Assembly (NCBI GenBank): GCA_026008535.1
Contig: BRKX01000015.1
Location: forward strand, 28,665,501 to 28,729,500
Direction: 5' to 3'
Length of the DNA: 64,000 nt
Source of the DNA: Perilla frutescens
Lineage: Eukaryota; Streptophyta; Magnoliopsida; Lamiales; Lamiaceae
Positions 10,970-23,453 of this stretch are shown one piece after another. Positions within the stretch are counted from its first letter, which is position 1, and each line of letters starts with the position of its first letter. The notes under the pieces were generated by a model. That model searched no databases. It had not been told where the DNA came from and worked only from the letters and a program-made list of their open reading frames with translations. The position numbers and the translations under genes are program-made.

Positions 10970-11312
10970 TTCCCGTCTGATAAGAGGTTTTATGTACATC
11001 CGATGTATATCAGACCATCTCATATATAATATAATTAATAAGATATGGCAAATACTTGTGTACATCCGTTGTATATAAACCTTATATCAGATGAGTACTT
11101 TTTAATATCATAAATGATACTTTTCAATATTGTACATGATACTTTTTCAATCTAAAAAATATAGTAATAATTATAAAAATATCAGTTTTTTTAGCAATAC
11201 TTTTCAATAAAATACGCATGATACTTTTTAGTTTTAAAGTGATACTTTTCAAGATTAAAAGTGATATATTTTTTTTTTCGTCTAATAAAAAAACTTATAT
11301 ACAACTACTAGA
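10970..11312. mobile_element. Degenerate relatives of the 28227-28585 MITE
   Basis: Bases 10,990-11,017 (TTTATGTACATCCGATGTAT onward) and 11,058-11,080 resemble the terminal sequence of the MITE at 28,227, and the stretch 11,095-11,270 repeats the body motif GATACTTTTCAA in the same way. A right end near 11,270-11,312 (TTATATACAACTA) inverts GTTGTATATAA of the left end. Target duplications were not resolved; more than one broken copy may be present. Confidence 0.5.
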
Positions 11313-11989
11313 AATTTGACTTTTGATGACACTCAATGATGCCATGGAAGACAGGAAGAGCAGGTTTTGTTACATTTATGCTATCACCAGGCCTACTAGA
11401 AATGCCATCTATTCCAATGAAATGATAACTCAAATGCCATGAAAGATGTCCTATGAAAATTTGAGTAAGAGAAATTAAATAATTAGGGATCAATCCAACT
11501 TGAAATCGATGGAATTGTTCGAATAATTCAAGAAAAATATAGGGTTAGAATCATATTATTCTAGTCCGAAACGCGAAATTAATCTAGTCCAAAATAAAAT
11601 GGGTTAATCCGAGTAATCCAAATTTCTATGATTTATCTTTATATTTTGATTAAATATTAAAAATGTCATATTTGATGCAGTTTAATTTAAGCACTAAAAA
11701 TATAATTGTTAAAATTTAAATGATTTGTTCAATTAAGCAGTGATAAATTATGTTGTATTTATGCTAAAATTAGAAGTTTAGACATCATCAATGACATCAC
11801 ACACACACACACATAGGGAATTGATCAAATTAATGGGAAGCAAAGTCCCATGTGAGAACTAAGAACCAATCAGATCCGTTGATTTTCAATTTTTGGACGG
11901 TCAAGATCAATACCCGAGTTTGATTTATGCGGTGGTATTTTTGTAATATTAGGGTTATTTTAATGAACTGGGGGTATTTTTGTAATATT
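11313..11989. other. Non-coding DNA with a CA microsatellite
   Basis: (CA)n at about 11,796-11,813. No gene is supported; the short minus-strand frame around 11,308-11,493 has no recognisable domain. Confidence 0.45.
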
Positions 11990-13335
11990 TGAATTGAATA
12001 CTTTGAGTATGACTATGATAGGTTTTAGCATTATTGTAATTAGTTTTAGCATTACTGTAAATAATTTTAGCATTATCGAAGAATATATTAGTTTTAACAT
12101 TAACATGATTAGTTATGTCTTACTTAATATGTAGACTGTGTTGACACCACTTTAGAGATTTCTTCTAGATTGTCTGAGTTTTATATACTCGATTGATGGA
12201 CATGTAATTATCTGCAATGATGGATATTTATAAAATATCTCATTGTCTTTATCACCTTGACGAGTGGGGCAGTTTTAGCTTTTGTTCTCCTTGTATTTTC
12301 ATCTGTTGTAGCTCTTTTGTCACCTATACATTTTTATGTAATAATGTTAAGTAAACAAAATAGCAAGGCTAAAAACATAATTAAATGATAAAGATAAAAG
12401 TAATGAATAAAAGTGTCAATAATAATGCTAAAGTGATAGATGATGATGCTAATTCCAATGAAAAATAATGCGAGTACCACAAAATGTGTTATGACTTGGG
12501 TTTATAATGTTCATGTTAACTTTTTCAGACATATATGTTTTCAATGCTAATAATGACAATGATAATGCTAACATTTGATACGATAATGTTAATTCAACAC
12601 ACTGTAACAACGTTTGTTCATGACTGATTTATAATGTCCCTGACAGTTTTTTTATGCTAATGCTAAAAAAGGTTATGATAATGCTAAAATGAGAAATGAC
12701 AATGCTAAAACTGTAAACAATAATGCTAAACAAAACAAACTGTACAGATAAACCATACATTTCCAGCAGTGGTAGGTTTTATATGTTTCTACAAGTTTCT
12801 CGATGTTAGCAAAAACAAAATGAAACTGCCAAATCATCATGAGACAATGCTAACAAGGTGTTGACAATATTGATAATTAAACAAAACTGTAATAGCATTG
12901 TTCATGATTGGTTTATAATGTTCATGGCAAGTTTTCATGGTAATGCTAACAAGAGTTATGTTAATGCTAAAATTAGAAATGACAATGCTAAAACTGTAAA
13001 CGATGATGCTAAATTCACAAAATGTACATATAAATCATACATTGTCAACATTGTTAGGTTTTACATGTTCCTACAAGTTTTCCGACGCTAATAAAATGAA
13101 ATGAAACTGCTAAATCATCATGAAACAATGCTAACAGGGGTGTTCGATATTGATAATTTAAGAAAAATGTAATAGCGTTGTTCATGTTTATTTTATATCG
13201 TTCCTGATAAGCTTTCATGCTAATGCTAACATGAGAAATGACAATGTTAAAACTGCAAATGATAATGCTAAAATTCACAAAAATGTACATATAAATCATA
13301 CATTGCTAAATCATCATGAAAGAATGCTAAATCAT
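11990..13335. repeat. Region dense in AATGCTAA / TTAGCATT with a 280-bp tandem array
   Basis: The left part (about 12,027-12,110) carries TTAGCATTA on the plus strand; the right part (12,420-13,335) carries about fifteen copies of AATGCTAA in the opposite sense. Within the right part, a unit of about 280 bp recurs: anchors TGTAACAACG (12,603), TGTAATAGCATTG (12,888) and TGTAATAGCGTTG (13,168) are 285 and 280 bp apart, each followed by TTCATG and a TTTATA-rich block. A partial earlier copy begins near 12,484. Short frames here are by-products of the repeat. It may be the subterminal region of a large DNA transposon, but no terminal inverted repeats were identified. Confidence 0.7.
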
Positions 13336-15743
13336 TTTTTTTAACCAAAATAAAAAAATTCTAATAAAATATGGGAAAAAAACTAAACAAATATCACTTT
13401 GATTTTTCATCTTTTCTGGTTTCAAGATTTAATCTAATTCACTGTTGTTTATCTTCGTTGAAAAGATTTGGAAACTCTATGGAATTATTGTTGTTGTTGC
13501 TTTTAGTTATTCTGATTGATTTTTCGCGTAGGTTTGTGTGAGTAAGCTTATGTGAGTAGTAATGGTGATTCAGATCTTTGCAAAGTCTGATTCTTCAAAT
13601 CTTTTTTAAATTTTTTCGATTTAGCCCTTACTAATCTTTGCGGTTTGTTGCATTGCTTTTTATTACAAAATTGTCACCATTTTTTTTAATCTGTACCATA
13701 GATCTGATCAGATTAAATTGTGGGGATTGGCTCTTAAACTTTTTTGGTAAATTATTTATCCCCTTTATTTAAGGTTTAATTAAAATGGCGTTGAATTTAA
13801 TTTAGACATTCCGTTTATACAACAATCATATATTGTCGTTTAATTCCTTTGACACGGTAACATTTGATGTCTAATTTTGTTTCCATGTCAGTTTGAAGTC
13901 AATTGAAAATAATGTAGATGTCTAATTTATAAAAAGAAAAAACCATTTATGTTCAAATTTAAAAAATAAAATATAGTAAAAATCGTGATTTTAGAAGCAA
14001 TTAACCCCAAATATATACATATTAAAGATTTTTTTTTGTAAACTTACTGATCGAACGGGGTTAGAACCAAAAATCTTCAATACAAAGAAAATCTAACCCG
14101 AACTAACCCAACTTGAATAGCCTAATGATCTAAAGAAAATATTATCACATAACTGTCTTGAATTTTTAACATACAAAACTTAAATGAACCGAAAGAAAAT
14201 TAAGATTCCAATTCCAAAAAGTATTAGAATTAAAAACCCCCATTTATAGAATAATCCAGAATAAAAAACTAATCCCGATCAAACTATTTTATCAATCAGG
14301 TTGAAAATTTAGATATTTTAATTTATTAATTAAAGGATATTGGACCAACAACTACTATCAATTTGATAGTGAATCGAAGGATTGGGATCCCATTATCAAA
14401 AAATAGCATTGTACAACCAAAACCTACGAGCATCAAATGTTTTAGGAGAAGACGAATCGCTGTTGTCTAGTTGGAAACATCGTTATTTTATGTAGCAATA
14501 TTCTATTCTGTCGATTTTGTTGTTGTGACATGTTCTCCACTTTTTATGTTTCACGCTAAACAAAGTCTTTCTACAGTATTACATTTATGTATTTATATGC
14601 CATATGTTGCTTTCATCTTTTTGAAAGCACTTTTATTCCCCCCCCCCCCCCCTGAGTTGTTGTGGAAACTGATAAGAAAACCAATATCCAATTTTAACAT
14701 ATATAAGAGGCTCAAAATTCAACTGGCACTTATACTCACACACCACATTTTTCATTATAAATATCTTATCAAGTTTGCGTGTGTTATTTTTCGACATGAA
14801 TATTAAAAGTAGTGAATTAAGACATTTATAATTTGTGACACAAATCTTATATATTTCTCAGCTTCCCCAAATTAGATCATTCTTATTTCCTTTCCTGAAA
14901 TTTGATGGCAGAGCGGCAATAGAGGACTTGAAGAGACAAGCAATGTAGTGATTTTTTTAGATGGTGCGGGCGAATGAATTCCGAGGAAGTCATAATAGGC
15001 TAATCGGTGGAATAAAGCCTATGGTGGTGATATTGTCATACATAGTGATTAGAGAGGCAGATTACGGTCCTAACTCGTATAATTTACTGCAGGATTGACT
15101 GTTTCTAGTGCGTGTACAATCAACGCCTTGTGTGGGCGATTCCAATCATTTGCGCCATTGGTTTAACTTTCTTTCTTTCTTTCTTCCTCCAAAAATTAGG
15201 TCTTGATTTGTGATGGCTCAATTTTTAACTTTTGTTGGAAAGTTGGGACATTGCTATATGGCCGTGGAGCTTATAGCCAGACCGTGATACAAATTATATC
15301 CCCAAAAATATCTAATACAAATTTCTTTCATGCTACCTGGTAAAACATATTCATATACGAAAACATTATGCTTTTGTAACTACGTACGCTAGAGTTAATT
15401 GACTTATAAAATACTCCCTAGTGTCCTGCTCTTCCTTAAGTTGCCTTAGTGAGATGTAATAAAAAAAATATAGATCTCCCTTCTTCTTTTTAATGACGGC
15501 CTGAAGGGGTCACCCACAATCTCTACTTGATGATGTGCATTGGATGTTGTCTCGTGTAATAATTTACAAATCATAAAAAAGAGATAAACTACCCCTAGAA
15601 AATCATATATGATAACATGCGCGACTTAAATGTGTTGGTGAAATTTAAACTTATGAACTTTGACCCCAAACTACCCCACTTCACCTATAGGCCAACCCAA
15701 GGGGACATAGATCTCCCTTCTTGTGTAAGAAGAATGCGTATGA
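13336..15743. other. Non-coding DNA
   Basis: No gene seen. Features are a 15-base C-run at 14,638-14,652, a short direct repeat ATAGATCTCCCTTCTT near 15,470 and 15,707, and a stretch at 15,245-15,290 (TTGCTATATGGCCGTGG) vaguely like the terminus of the 3714-5802 element but without a partner end. Bases 13,390-13,640 are T-rich and leader-like but have no supported coding frame. Confidence 0.4.
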
Positions 15744-16055
15744 GTAGAGTTGTAAATGAGTTAAGTCGAGTCGAGCCGAATATTCACTTTTTCAAGTTTG
15801 TTTGAAATAATATCGAACTTTAATTTAAAATTTATGTTTGAGAATTGTTTGATAGCTTATCGAATCGAGCTCAAATGAGCTTTAATCAAGATGAACATTA
15901 GGCGAGCTCGAGTAGTTTGATATTTTTATACTTATTTGCTCTGATTTTATTTATCGAGCTCGAGGTCGAGTCTTGTTTTAAACTTTATCAAACATAAAAT
16001 TATTTTTAAACGAACTTTTAACGAATGAACACGAGTTGAATATCGAGTTATTTAG
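15744..16055. mobile_element. hAT-like repeat remnant
   Basis: Begins TAGAGTTGTAAATGAGTTAA and is rich in GAGCTCGA and CGAGTCGAG motifs, the pattern of widespread plant hAT-type non-autonomous repeats. No matching right terminus was found, so it appears truncated. Confidence 0.4.
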
Positions 16056-16110
16056 TTTGATATTTAGCGTGAGCCATCCCCTAACATGGGGATCAAACCC
16101 TACTTATATA

Positions 16111-16505
16111 CACATGGAATTTCATGTTACACTTTTCGTGTTACACTACGTGTTACATTTTCAAATTATGAGTTTTTCTTGTACTTTTTTTTCTTCAATT
16201 TTATTTTTATGTGATTTAGTTAATTTTATGATTATTTTTAGGGTTCACCCCACCCAATTAGGGTTTATAATTATTTTTTAATATTTAATTTTCAATTTTC
16301 AATTAATAATTCATTATTATGGTTGATTTTTTTTCAAAATTACATTTTTTAATCTTTTTAATTCATTTTTTTTGTTGATAAATGTTGACTATGATTATTT
16401 ATGTTGTAATTAATTTTTATTTTATAATAAATATTATTAAAATCATAAATTTAATAATGAAACACGTAGTGAAATATGAAATAGTGTAACAGGAAATTTC
16501 AACCC
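16111..16505. mobile_element. Mutator-like MITE, 395 bp
   Basis: Left CACATGGAATTTCATGTTAC and right (inverted) GGGTTGAAATTTCCTGTTAC ends match, with pairing extending about 60 bp including CACTACGTGTT. It is flanked by an exact 9-bp duplication ACTTATATA at 16,102-16,110 and 16,506-16,514, the Mutator-superfamily size. The body is AT-rich and non-coding. Confidence 0.8.
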
Positions 16506-17214
16506 ACTTATATATATATAGTAGTTCTTAATTTGTAATTTAGTCCCTTAACAAATTGCATATTTTTTATGGGTTCCACACATTTAATTTCATGACAATA
16601 TGATATACCTAGCTCTCATTTAATCCACGTTAAAATATTATTTAGATTACTTTAATTGGACCACCTCAAATTAAATATGCACATTTAATTTATCATATGT
16701 TTTTCCAAATTAAATGATTTCCATCGACATGTCCCTAAAATTGCATCTGGTTCATAAATTTTAATAAAAGAGGATGGATATAAAATAATTCAAACCAAAA
16801 TATATAACAGCCACTTGAAAAATGCTTCAGTACTTGTGAATCAAATTTCCATTTATGCAAAATGAACTCACCAACCAATTCAACAGATTAGTTTTATAAT
16901 TAGTTTTGTAAACCATCTTCCAATCCCTTAACTATTATGCAACTTAATTCATGATAATGAAAAAATAAAAATAAAAAGGTAATTGGCATATAACGCCTGG
17001 AATTTCATGTGATTGCCACTATGCAACCTAAAATTTAAATTTTGATAAATTACACCTTTTTTTTATCCATGATAAATTACACCCTTCAAATATAGTAGTT
17101 ATTGTAGTTTGCACCATCTATATATTAATTTTGAGTAAAAAATATTACTAGAATATTATCGAAGGTACCTTTTTATTATGTTATTTTCTCCCAATTAATG
17201 TATTCGATCTTTTA
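16506..17214. other. Non-coding AT-rich DNA
   Basis: Nothing recognised beyond a short TA-repeat at its left edge. Confidence 0.45.
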
Positions 17215-17800
17215 TTTCACTAAAAGTACTACTCGTAAGAAAACGAGATAAAATGTAGCAAACTATGATGAACAATGTCGTATCCACAGAGACTGACTAA
17301 GTATAAACCCACTAAGTACCTAATTAAATTGTTCTACTTTATCTAGAGAACCGAATTAAGAGTTTAATTTCAATTATTAACTAAATACTGCAAATTAAAT
17401 AATAAAATAAATAAATTAAGAACAAAGAACTGAATAAACAGATAGGGAGACGGATCCTAGGATGTTGCTGTTAAATATATTTCATGATTTTTAGTTGAAG
17501 TATTCAACCAATTTAACTGTAAATCTTGTCGGAGAATCACTAATGTAATTACAATCTCTAGCTCTCTCGAGTAAACTAAAAAAGTAGATTAAACTCTAAT
17601 TTTTATCTCTCTATCTCAAATTGTTATCTAACTTCAATTAGAACCATACATTTATTCTCCTCACGAAACCTACCAATATCTCAATCTAGCAGACTCGTAT
17701 TATGCAATCATAATCCGTTAATTTACTAACATTTTCGAGTGATAATAAATTAACTACCCTATATTAGTTAGACATATTTCTTGATCACATACATATGTAT
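17215..17800 (-). mobile_element. Degenerate gypsy LTR-like sequence
   Basis: Contains GTCGTATCCACAGAGACTG, a block often seen in LTRs of plant Athila/Tat-type gypsy elements, and the same overall texture as the candidate LTR at 20,143-21,717 and the Athila LTRs at 42.4 and 52.6 kb. Ends and target duplication were not found. Orientation is inferred from those LTRs. Confidence 0.35.
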
Positions 17801-20142
17801 ATGCTACATAAATCTAGCTATGTTTCTTTTTTATTTATGATAAAATACAGAAGCTTTTTTTAATTTGATTTTTCCTCCTTAGAGTCACATGCATGTATCT
17901 TTTTTGCACAAATTAATTTGAGTTTTATCTTATAAATAATACTGCAAGATAGTATACTTTTATTTTATGAAGTGTGTATACGTACGTGATCAAGAAATAT
18001 AACAATATCGTTTAATGGTGAAATAAGCACAAAAATTATGAGAAAAAAGAGAGAAATCTACATAAAATGTAGAAAATGAAAAGAAAAAAAGTTAAGGCCA
18101 AAACTATGTTTATTATAAATAGTTTTGATAATATTTTAGTGAAATCTTTACTCTCAAAATACATATATAGAGTGTACAAGGTACAACAACTACTTTATTT
18201 TATGGGTAGAATTTGTAAAAAAAAAAAAAAAAAAGATTTTAAATTGCACAGTATCAATCGTATACAATTTTAGGGTGTTATTTGCCAATTATCTAAGAAA
18301 AACTATTAATGTATGATAGCTGTCTTTAGGGACAAAATTGTTATTTTCATTCCTTTATGTTCATATTTTTGTGTATATATTTATATATTGTATCATGTCA
18401 TTATCATATTTACATCAACATGATTGATTGTGAATTTGTGAGAGGGCAGTCCCTTCAATCGAAGTTAAGGATAAATTGACGTATTTTCTTTCGGTTAAAA
18501 AAATGATATAATAATATATAGGAGAAATAATTGTCCACAAAACCTGCCCACTTATCTTAAATTATACTTAATTACCCGAATATCTGCTGCTAAGTGCTAA
18601 CTATATATAAATATCTATAAGTGTGGTTGAGATTTGGCCTCTTAAATAGTTATATGAGATTAATATATATTATATGTAGTGTTATATAATATATGCACAA
18701 GCTTATAGTATGTGAAAAAAATATTAAAAAATTACATTAATATTATAAGTGCTAATTTATCAAATGTACACTTATTTGTACGCCTACAAGACTAGGGGTT
18801 GTACCCACGTAAGTTATGGTATAAAATTTATAATATACTCTTTATCCATGATGACTATATTTTCATTATTCATCCAACTTTTCTAATATCCTATCTCATG
18901 TAGTCCTACTACCAGTAAGTTTATACTATATTACCACGTACTTCTTTTAATCGAGTACTACCTGATATAATAAAGCTAGATTATATATTGTTAGACCCAA
19001 TATCAATATTTCTAACACTTACTAGCTAGATTATATATTGTTGCTGCATATATGAACGAACTTGAGGGAAAAATCAATCATGTAAGAAAGTATAGAAACT
19101 GATATAGATCAAATATGCGGTTCAAAAGCCGATAAGGGAAACTAAATATTACGTGACGAAATGCCTAATTAAGTCTAATCATGAAATTAGAGAAGGTTGT
19201 TATGCATATACTTTGCCTAATTCGATTATGTGAATATAAACCATCCTCAAAACACATGCACGCATTAATTAGTTTCAAACCTAAACAATTAACACACACA
19301 CACATATATATATATATATAGATCTCATATATACCAAATTATTACTTTGTCCGTTTTGACTATACTCTTTCTGGATGTGTTTTTTTTTCATTTCTTTCAA
19401 AATTAAATATTTTTCAAATTAATGTCTCTATATTTTTCGAAATTATTGGCATTAACTAAAATTGAATACACACACGCAATATTGCTACCTATCCACCTTG
19501 GTGTGAGTTTAAGTGGTTGGAATCCTTGTTACACATTCTGTGTGACACTCTGCATTATATTATTAAATTATGAGTTGCCCTATTTTGTCCCACTAGACGA
19601 GATTGATGCATTTCAGCATCGATATTCGGATTTGTTGAAGAAGTATGCCTCTTTAGATCCGGATGTCCTTAACTTCTTGTTAGCACAATGTTTCATTTGT
19701 CAGGGAGCACATTTTTTTCCAACTATTTCATAACCTATATATATGCATGCATTCAAGTCTTTCCTCGGGTACACATTGCGCCACTTAGCATTTGTAGCCT
19801 CTACGACGTTATCGTCATTCTGACCGCTAGCCTGATCGCTATAAAAAACGTTGCCCATCCTGAAAATGTGTAACATCGGACATTACATAATAATAATATG
19901 CTTTAATCATTTCTCATTCTAGATTAAAAGTACTCATCGATCAATTATCATTAAAATAAACAATATTTTTCCACAAATATCATTATTCTTTTGTGCATTA
20001 CCAACTTTTGAACAATTGTGAACACTACTACAAGTAGTTGGAAAGAAAATATTTTCCTTCATTGACCATAACACCTTAATCTTGTTATGAGGCATGCCCA
20101 ACGCATTCGGTGTTTTCATCATGAGCATTATTGGCACGCAGT
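17801..20142. other. Non-coding DNA with microsatellites
   Basis: Holds an 18-base A-run at 18,217-18,234, an (AC)n(AT)n compound repeat at 19,291-19,320, and a short duplication of TAGCTAGATTATATATTGTT-like sequence near 18,970 and 19,021. A plus-strand frame ending near 19,733 has a better-composed stretch at about 19,597-19,705 (EIDAFQHRYSDLLKKYASLD) that looks like an exon fragment, but I do not recognise it. Confidence 0.4.
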
Positions 20143-21717
20143 TGTTTCGCGATCAAAATAAATTTATTCTCCAGCCCACAACGAGCGTAGCTAGTTATGA
20201 GTACGGGTCGATCCCATAGAGAACCGATGTGATTTCACTTTCAGATCAGCAATCACAAGGGGCGGGGGAAGGGTGGGTTGGATTGTGTTGTCACTTTACT
20301 AGAATTTAAATCTACAAAAGTAAATAAGAGAAATATCAAATAATAAAAGTTTCTGAAATTTGAACTAGAATCCAATTTAGATTACATTCACTCGATCATG
20401 GGCACACAGATCTTCCTACATAATTAAGTCACCTAGTTATGGAGACCGAATTCCTCACTACGTCCCCTTATTCATCCTTTCAGAATAAATTTAAAAGCGA
20501 TATTCCTCTTCGATTAAACCTCTAACCTATATCACCCACCTCCCAGTTCCCCTAAGAGATGTAAATGAACAAACAACCTTGTGCCCTAGATGAACCCAAA
20601 TTTATAGTGTTTAATGATTCCTCGTGTGCCCACGCCCACAACAACCCACCAAATTCCTAGTTACCAATGGATTAATACACAGTCACAATTCATTAATCCG
20701 TTTAACCTTAGTGTGCCTATTACAACTAAAGAATGATCAGCTACATTGGCCATATTAAGCACTCACTCTCTTAGAACAAGAATAAAATTTAGCAAAAACT
20801 TATTCATGCAGTAATATGCCCACAAGGCATCACGAGTATTTGAATTTATCTAAATCTTTATCTGTCATTCAAATCCTAGAAATAAAGATTTACTCACCCA
20901 TGCTAGATGGAATTGAAAAATGCTAAATTTAAAGACATAATGTGGAATAAAACTTACTGAATTAAATTAATGACTTGCTCGACTCCAACGTTGAACATAA
21001 AAAAAATTCCTACTTTCTGCGGGCATAAGGCCCGAGATTGTTCTTGCTGTCGAAGCAGTTTTAAAATAAAAAATAAAATGCAGAATGTAAATGCAGCAAA
21101 TGTAACCTTCGAAGTGTTATGTTTCCAAATCAGAACTAGTTTAAATAGAAAATATTTCAAATTCAAATTTCTCCACAGACGAGGGTCTTCAACTATCTCC
21201 GGATTTGTTGTGCCCCACTTCAACCCCTTCTGGATAACCCTTATCTTCAAGTCTGTTGGATTAATTCTGATATTTCAGGAATTTCACCTCATCTCCACTT
21301 TCTGATCTTTTCAACAGTCTTTATCTGCCTAATATCCTTCAAACTCGATCCAGTCGTCAGCCTTATCTCTTTAAAATAGAAACTCGCTTTTTCTACAAAT
21401 GTCTTCTTCATTGCCATGGTTGAATCTGTACGAGTACTATGGACACGACATCATCTAGTCAGCTCGATCCTTATCTGATATGTCCATTCTACTTTTCTTT
21501 TGTACGGATCTCACTGAAGAAGTCCCCAAGTGCCCATTTAAGCTTTGATAGAGTTGAAGTATTCAAGAAAGATTCAGGCAAAATGCCTCTTTCACCAGAT
21601 TCGACTCTCGCCATGTCCATTCTGCTCCACCGATTCTTTTCTGACATAAAAGACACTAAAAGGGACATTTAGAGCTACTAAAATATCCCGAAAAACATAA
21701 AATAAATGGACTTATCA
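20143..21717 (-). mobile_element. Probable gypsy (Athila/Tat-type) solo LTR
   Basis: Read on the minus strand it starts TGATAAGTCCATTTATTTTA, a typical start for LTRs of large plant gypsy elements, and ends ...GCGAAACA. The inner sequence (a cleaved-looking ACGAGCGTAGCTAGTTATGA block, CCCATAGAGAACC, long AC-rich stretches) parallels the Athila LTRs further right. No gag, pol, primer-binding site or polypurine tract adjoins it, and no target duplication matched, so it is either an old solo LTR or a truncated end. Short open frames within it are not genes. Confidence 0.5.
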
Positions 21718-21801
21718 ATTATCCTCATTAAAGTTAATATATTTTAGCCTAATTTGTGTAAATTGTGGTAGAAATTGAGAGCCTAACAATGTAAATAGTG
21801 G

Positions 21802-21806
21802 CATTG
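21802..21806. repeat. Target site duplication of the 5.2-kb copia element
   Basis: CATTG here is repeated at 27,042-27,046, directly flanking the two LTRs, so the element integrated once and has not recombined. Confidence 0.95.
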
Positions 21807-22052
21807 TGTCGGCAATCTCAATCCGGATCCACATCCAAAATTAGTTCCATGAATCCTGAAAAACCAAATCATCAAGATTAGGTCCATGTTTAGATTAGTT
21901 ACCAAAATTATGTATTTTTCTCTCTTTATGTATCGAGAGTTGTAACTAGCAGAATACACAAGAATATACAGCAAAATCGAATTCTCTCCAAAGCAACAAA
22001 CTGTTCTTTGCTTCTAACTATTCAATCACCATGATTAAACCACAAATCAACA
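21807..22052 (+). repeat. 5' LTR of copia element
   Basis: Starts TGTCGGCAATCTC and ends CACAAATCAACA. Immediately followed by the primer-binding site. At 246 bp it is short even for copia. Confidence 0.95.
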
Positions 22053-22064
22053 TGGTATCAGAGC
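22053..22064 (+). other. Primer-binding site (tRNA-iMet)
   Basis: TGGTATCAGAGC directly abuts the LTR and complements the 3' end of plant initiator methionine tRNA, the standard copia primer. Confidence 0.9.
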
Positions 22065-22125
22065 AGTAGCGATCCAATCAGATCATTGCTGTTCTGCATC
22101 ATCATCTACCATACCCAACCCGACC

Positions 22126-23203
22126 ATGGCCGACGGAGACAGCAACCTAGCGCATACACAGTCATCTCAACCAGGAGCTGAGGCCCTGACATAGCAACTG
22201 GAAACACTTCTCAGACAATACATCCAGCCAACAACAGAAAACCGAACCTCAGAAACCAATCAAGGACAATCAGTCAATGTGAGTATCAAATTGAACGAAT
22301 TCAACTATTCGTTATGGTCGAGGATGATGCATCTCGCCATTGGAGGAAGGGGTTGCCTTAATCACATCACCGGCCATCTACCTTCCCCCCAATTCCACCT
22401 ATCCAAACTACACCATATGGTATCAAAATGACCTCACTGTCATATCATGAATTATTCAAAATATAGAGCTAGCCTTAGCCAGTAACTACATTCAATACAA
22501 GACTGTCGAGAGCTTATGGAAAGGGCTTGTAACTACTTACAGCATTAAAAGAGACTCGGCCCAGATCTTTGAACTCACAGTTCAGGCTAATAGCATCAAA
22601 AAAGGGCAACGTATAATCGAGAACTATTATAGTACGCTACAGAGAATTTGGGCAGAGATAGATGAGAGCCATCCAAACCCTATGGAATGCGAGAAGGATG
22701 TAGAAACTTACCAGAATTTACAGTCTGAGACCAGGCTCTTTCGACTCCTTGCCGGAGTAAATGAAAAATACGAACCTGAGAGAAGGGATATTCTCAAATT
22801 GGATCCGCTTCCAAATGTCGAAGTGGCATACGCCTTAATCAGACGAGGAGCGGCCCGGTGAGGAATCTGGGGTTCAGAAATGGATGGAACCAGTGACCGA
22901 GAACTAGGTGGTGAAGCTATAGGCATGTCGGTAAAGGGATTTCGACCACCTAATCGGCCAGGCCAAACCACCAAGAACGGCGATGACGGCTCATCATCTC
23001 GAGATAAAATCAACAAGACTAAACTCAAGTGTTCTCACTGCGGAATGACAAAGCACATGAAAGAGACTTGTTTTCGCTTAGTCGGCTATCCGGAGTGGTG
23101 GGAAGACAACCACAAGCCACCAAAGAACAATCGTGGCAAGGCCTCGGTCGTGGTGGGCAACACAGAGGCAGCCGACACTCAGACTAGCGGTGATGGCGGG
23201 TGA
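22126..23203 (+). pseudogene. Copia gag (broken)
   Basis: Starts at ATG 22126 in good context (ACCATGGCC), encoding the capsid/nucleocapsid polyprotein that packages the element RNA. An early in-frame TAG follows about 20 codons in. The copia-type gag N-terminal motif KLNEFNYSLWSRMM appears near 22,290-22,330, and the zinc knuckle CSHCGMTKHMKETC (C-x2-C-x4-H-x4-C) followed by RLVGYPEWW lies at about 23,030-23,100. The reading frame must shift between these parts, so no full-length Gag can be made. Confidence 0.85.
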
Positions 23204-23453
23204 GGCAGAAGTAGCAGCAGATCGGAGAAAATGGCGACAGTGGCTAGGGTTTTGAGTAATAACGAAGAAGAAGGAGATGGGGCCCTTGATCTGGATTATG
23301 AAGGTATCGGGTCGGATAAATAATTATCCGACCCACCTAGCTTCTCTTCATTTGTTTTAAATAATTGTGAAACTTTAGCCCAAGTTGCAAATAGTAACAG
23401 TCAAGCGCAAACTAAATGTGCTCATTGGATAAAAACTGAATCCTTAGCCCATA

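Noticed and set aside
12858..13299. Open frames in the 280-bp array
   Set aside because: Both are generated by the AATGCTAA tandem repeats.
14638..14652. 15-base C-run as a regulatory element
   Set aside because: Homopolymer without context; may include sequencing error.
15245..15290. A second copy of the 3714-5802 element end
   Set aside because: Similarity is short and no partner terminus was found.
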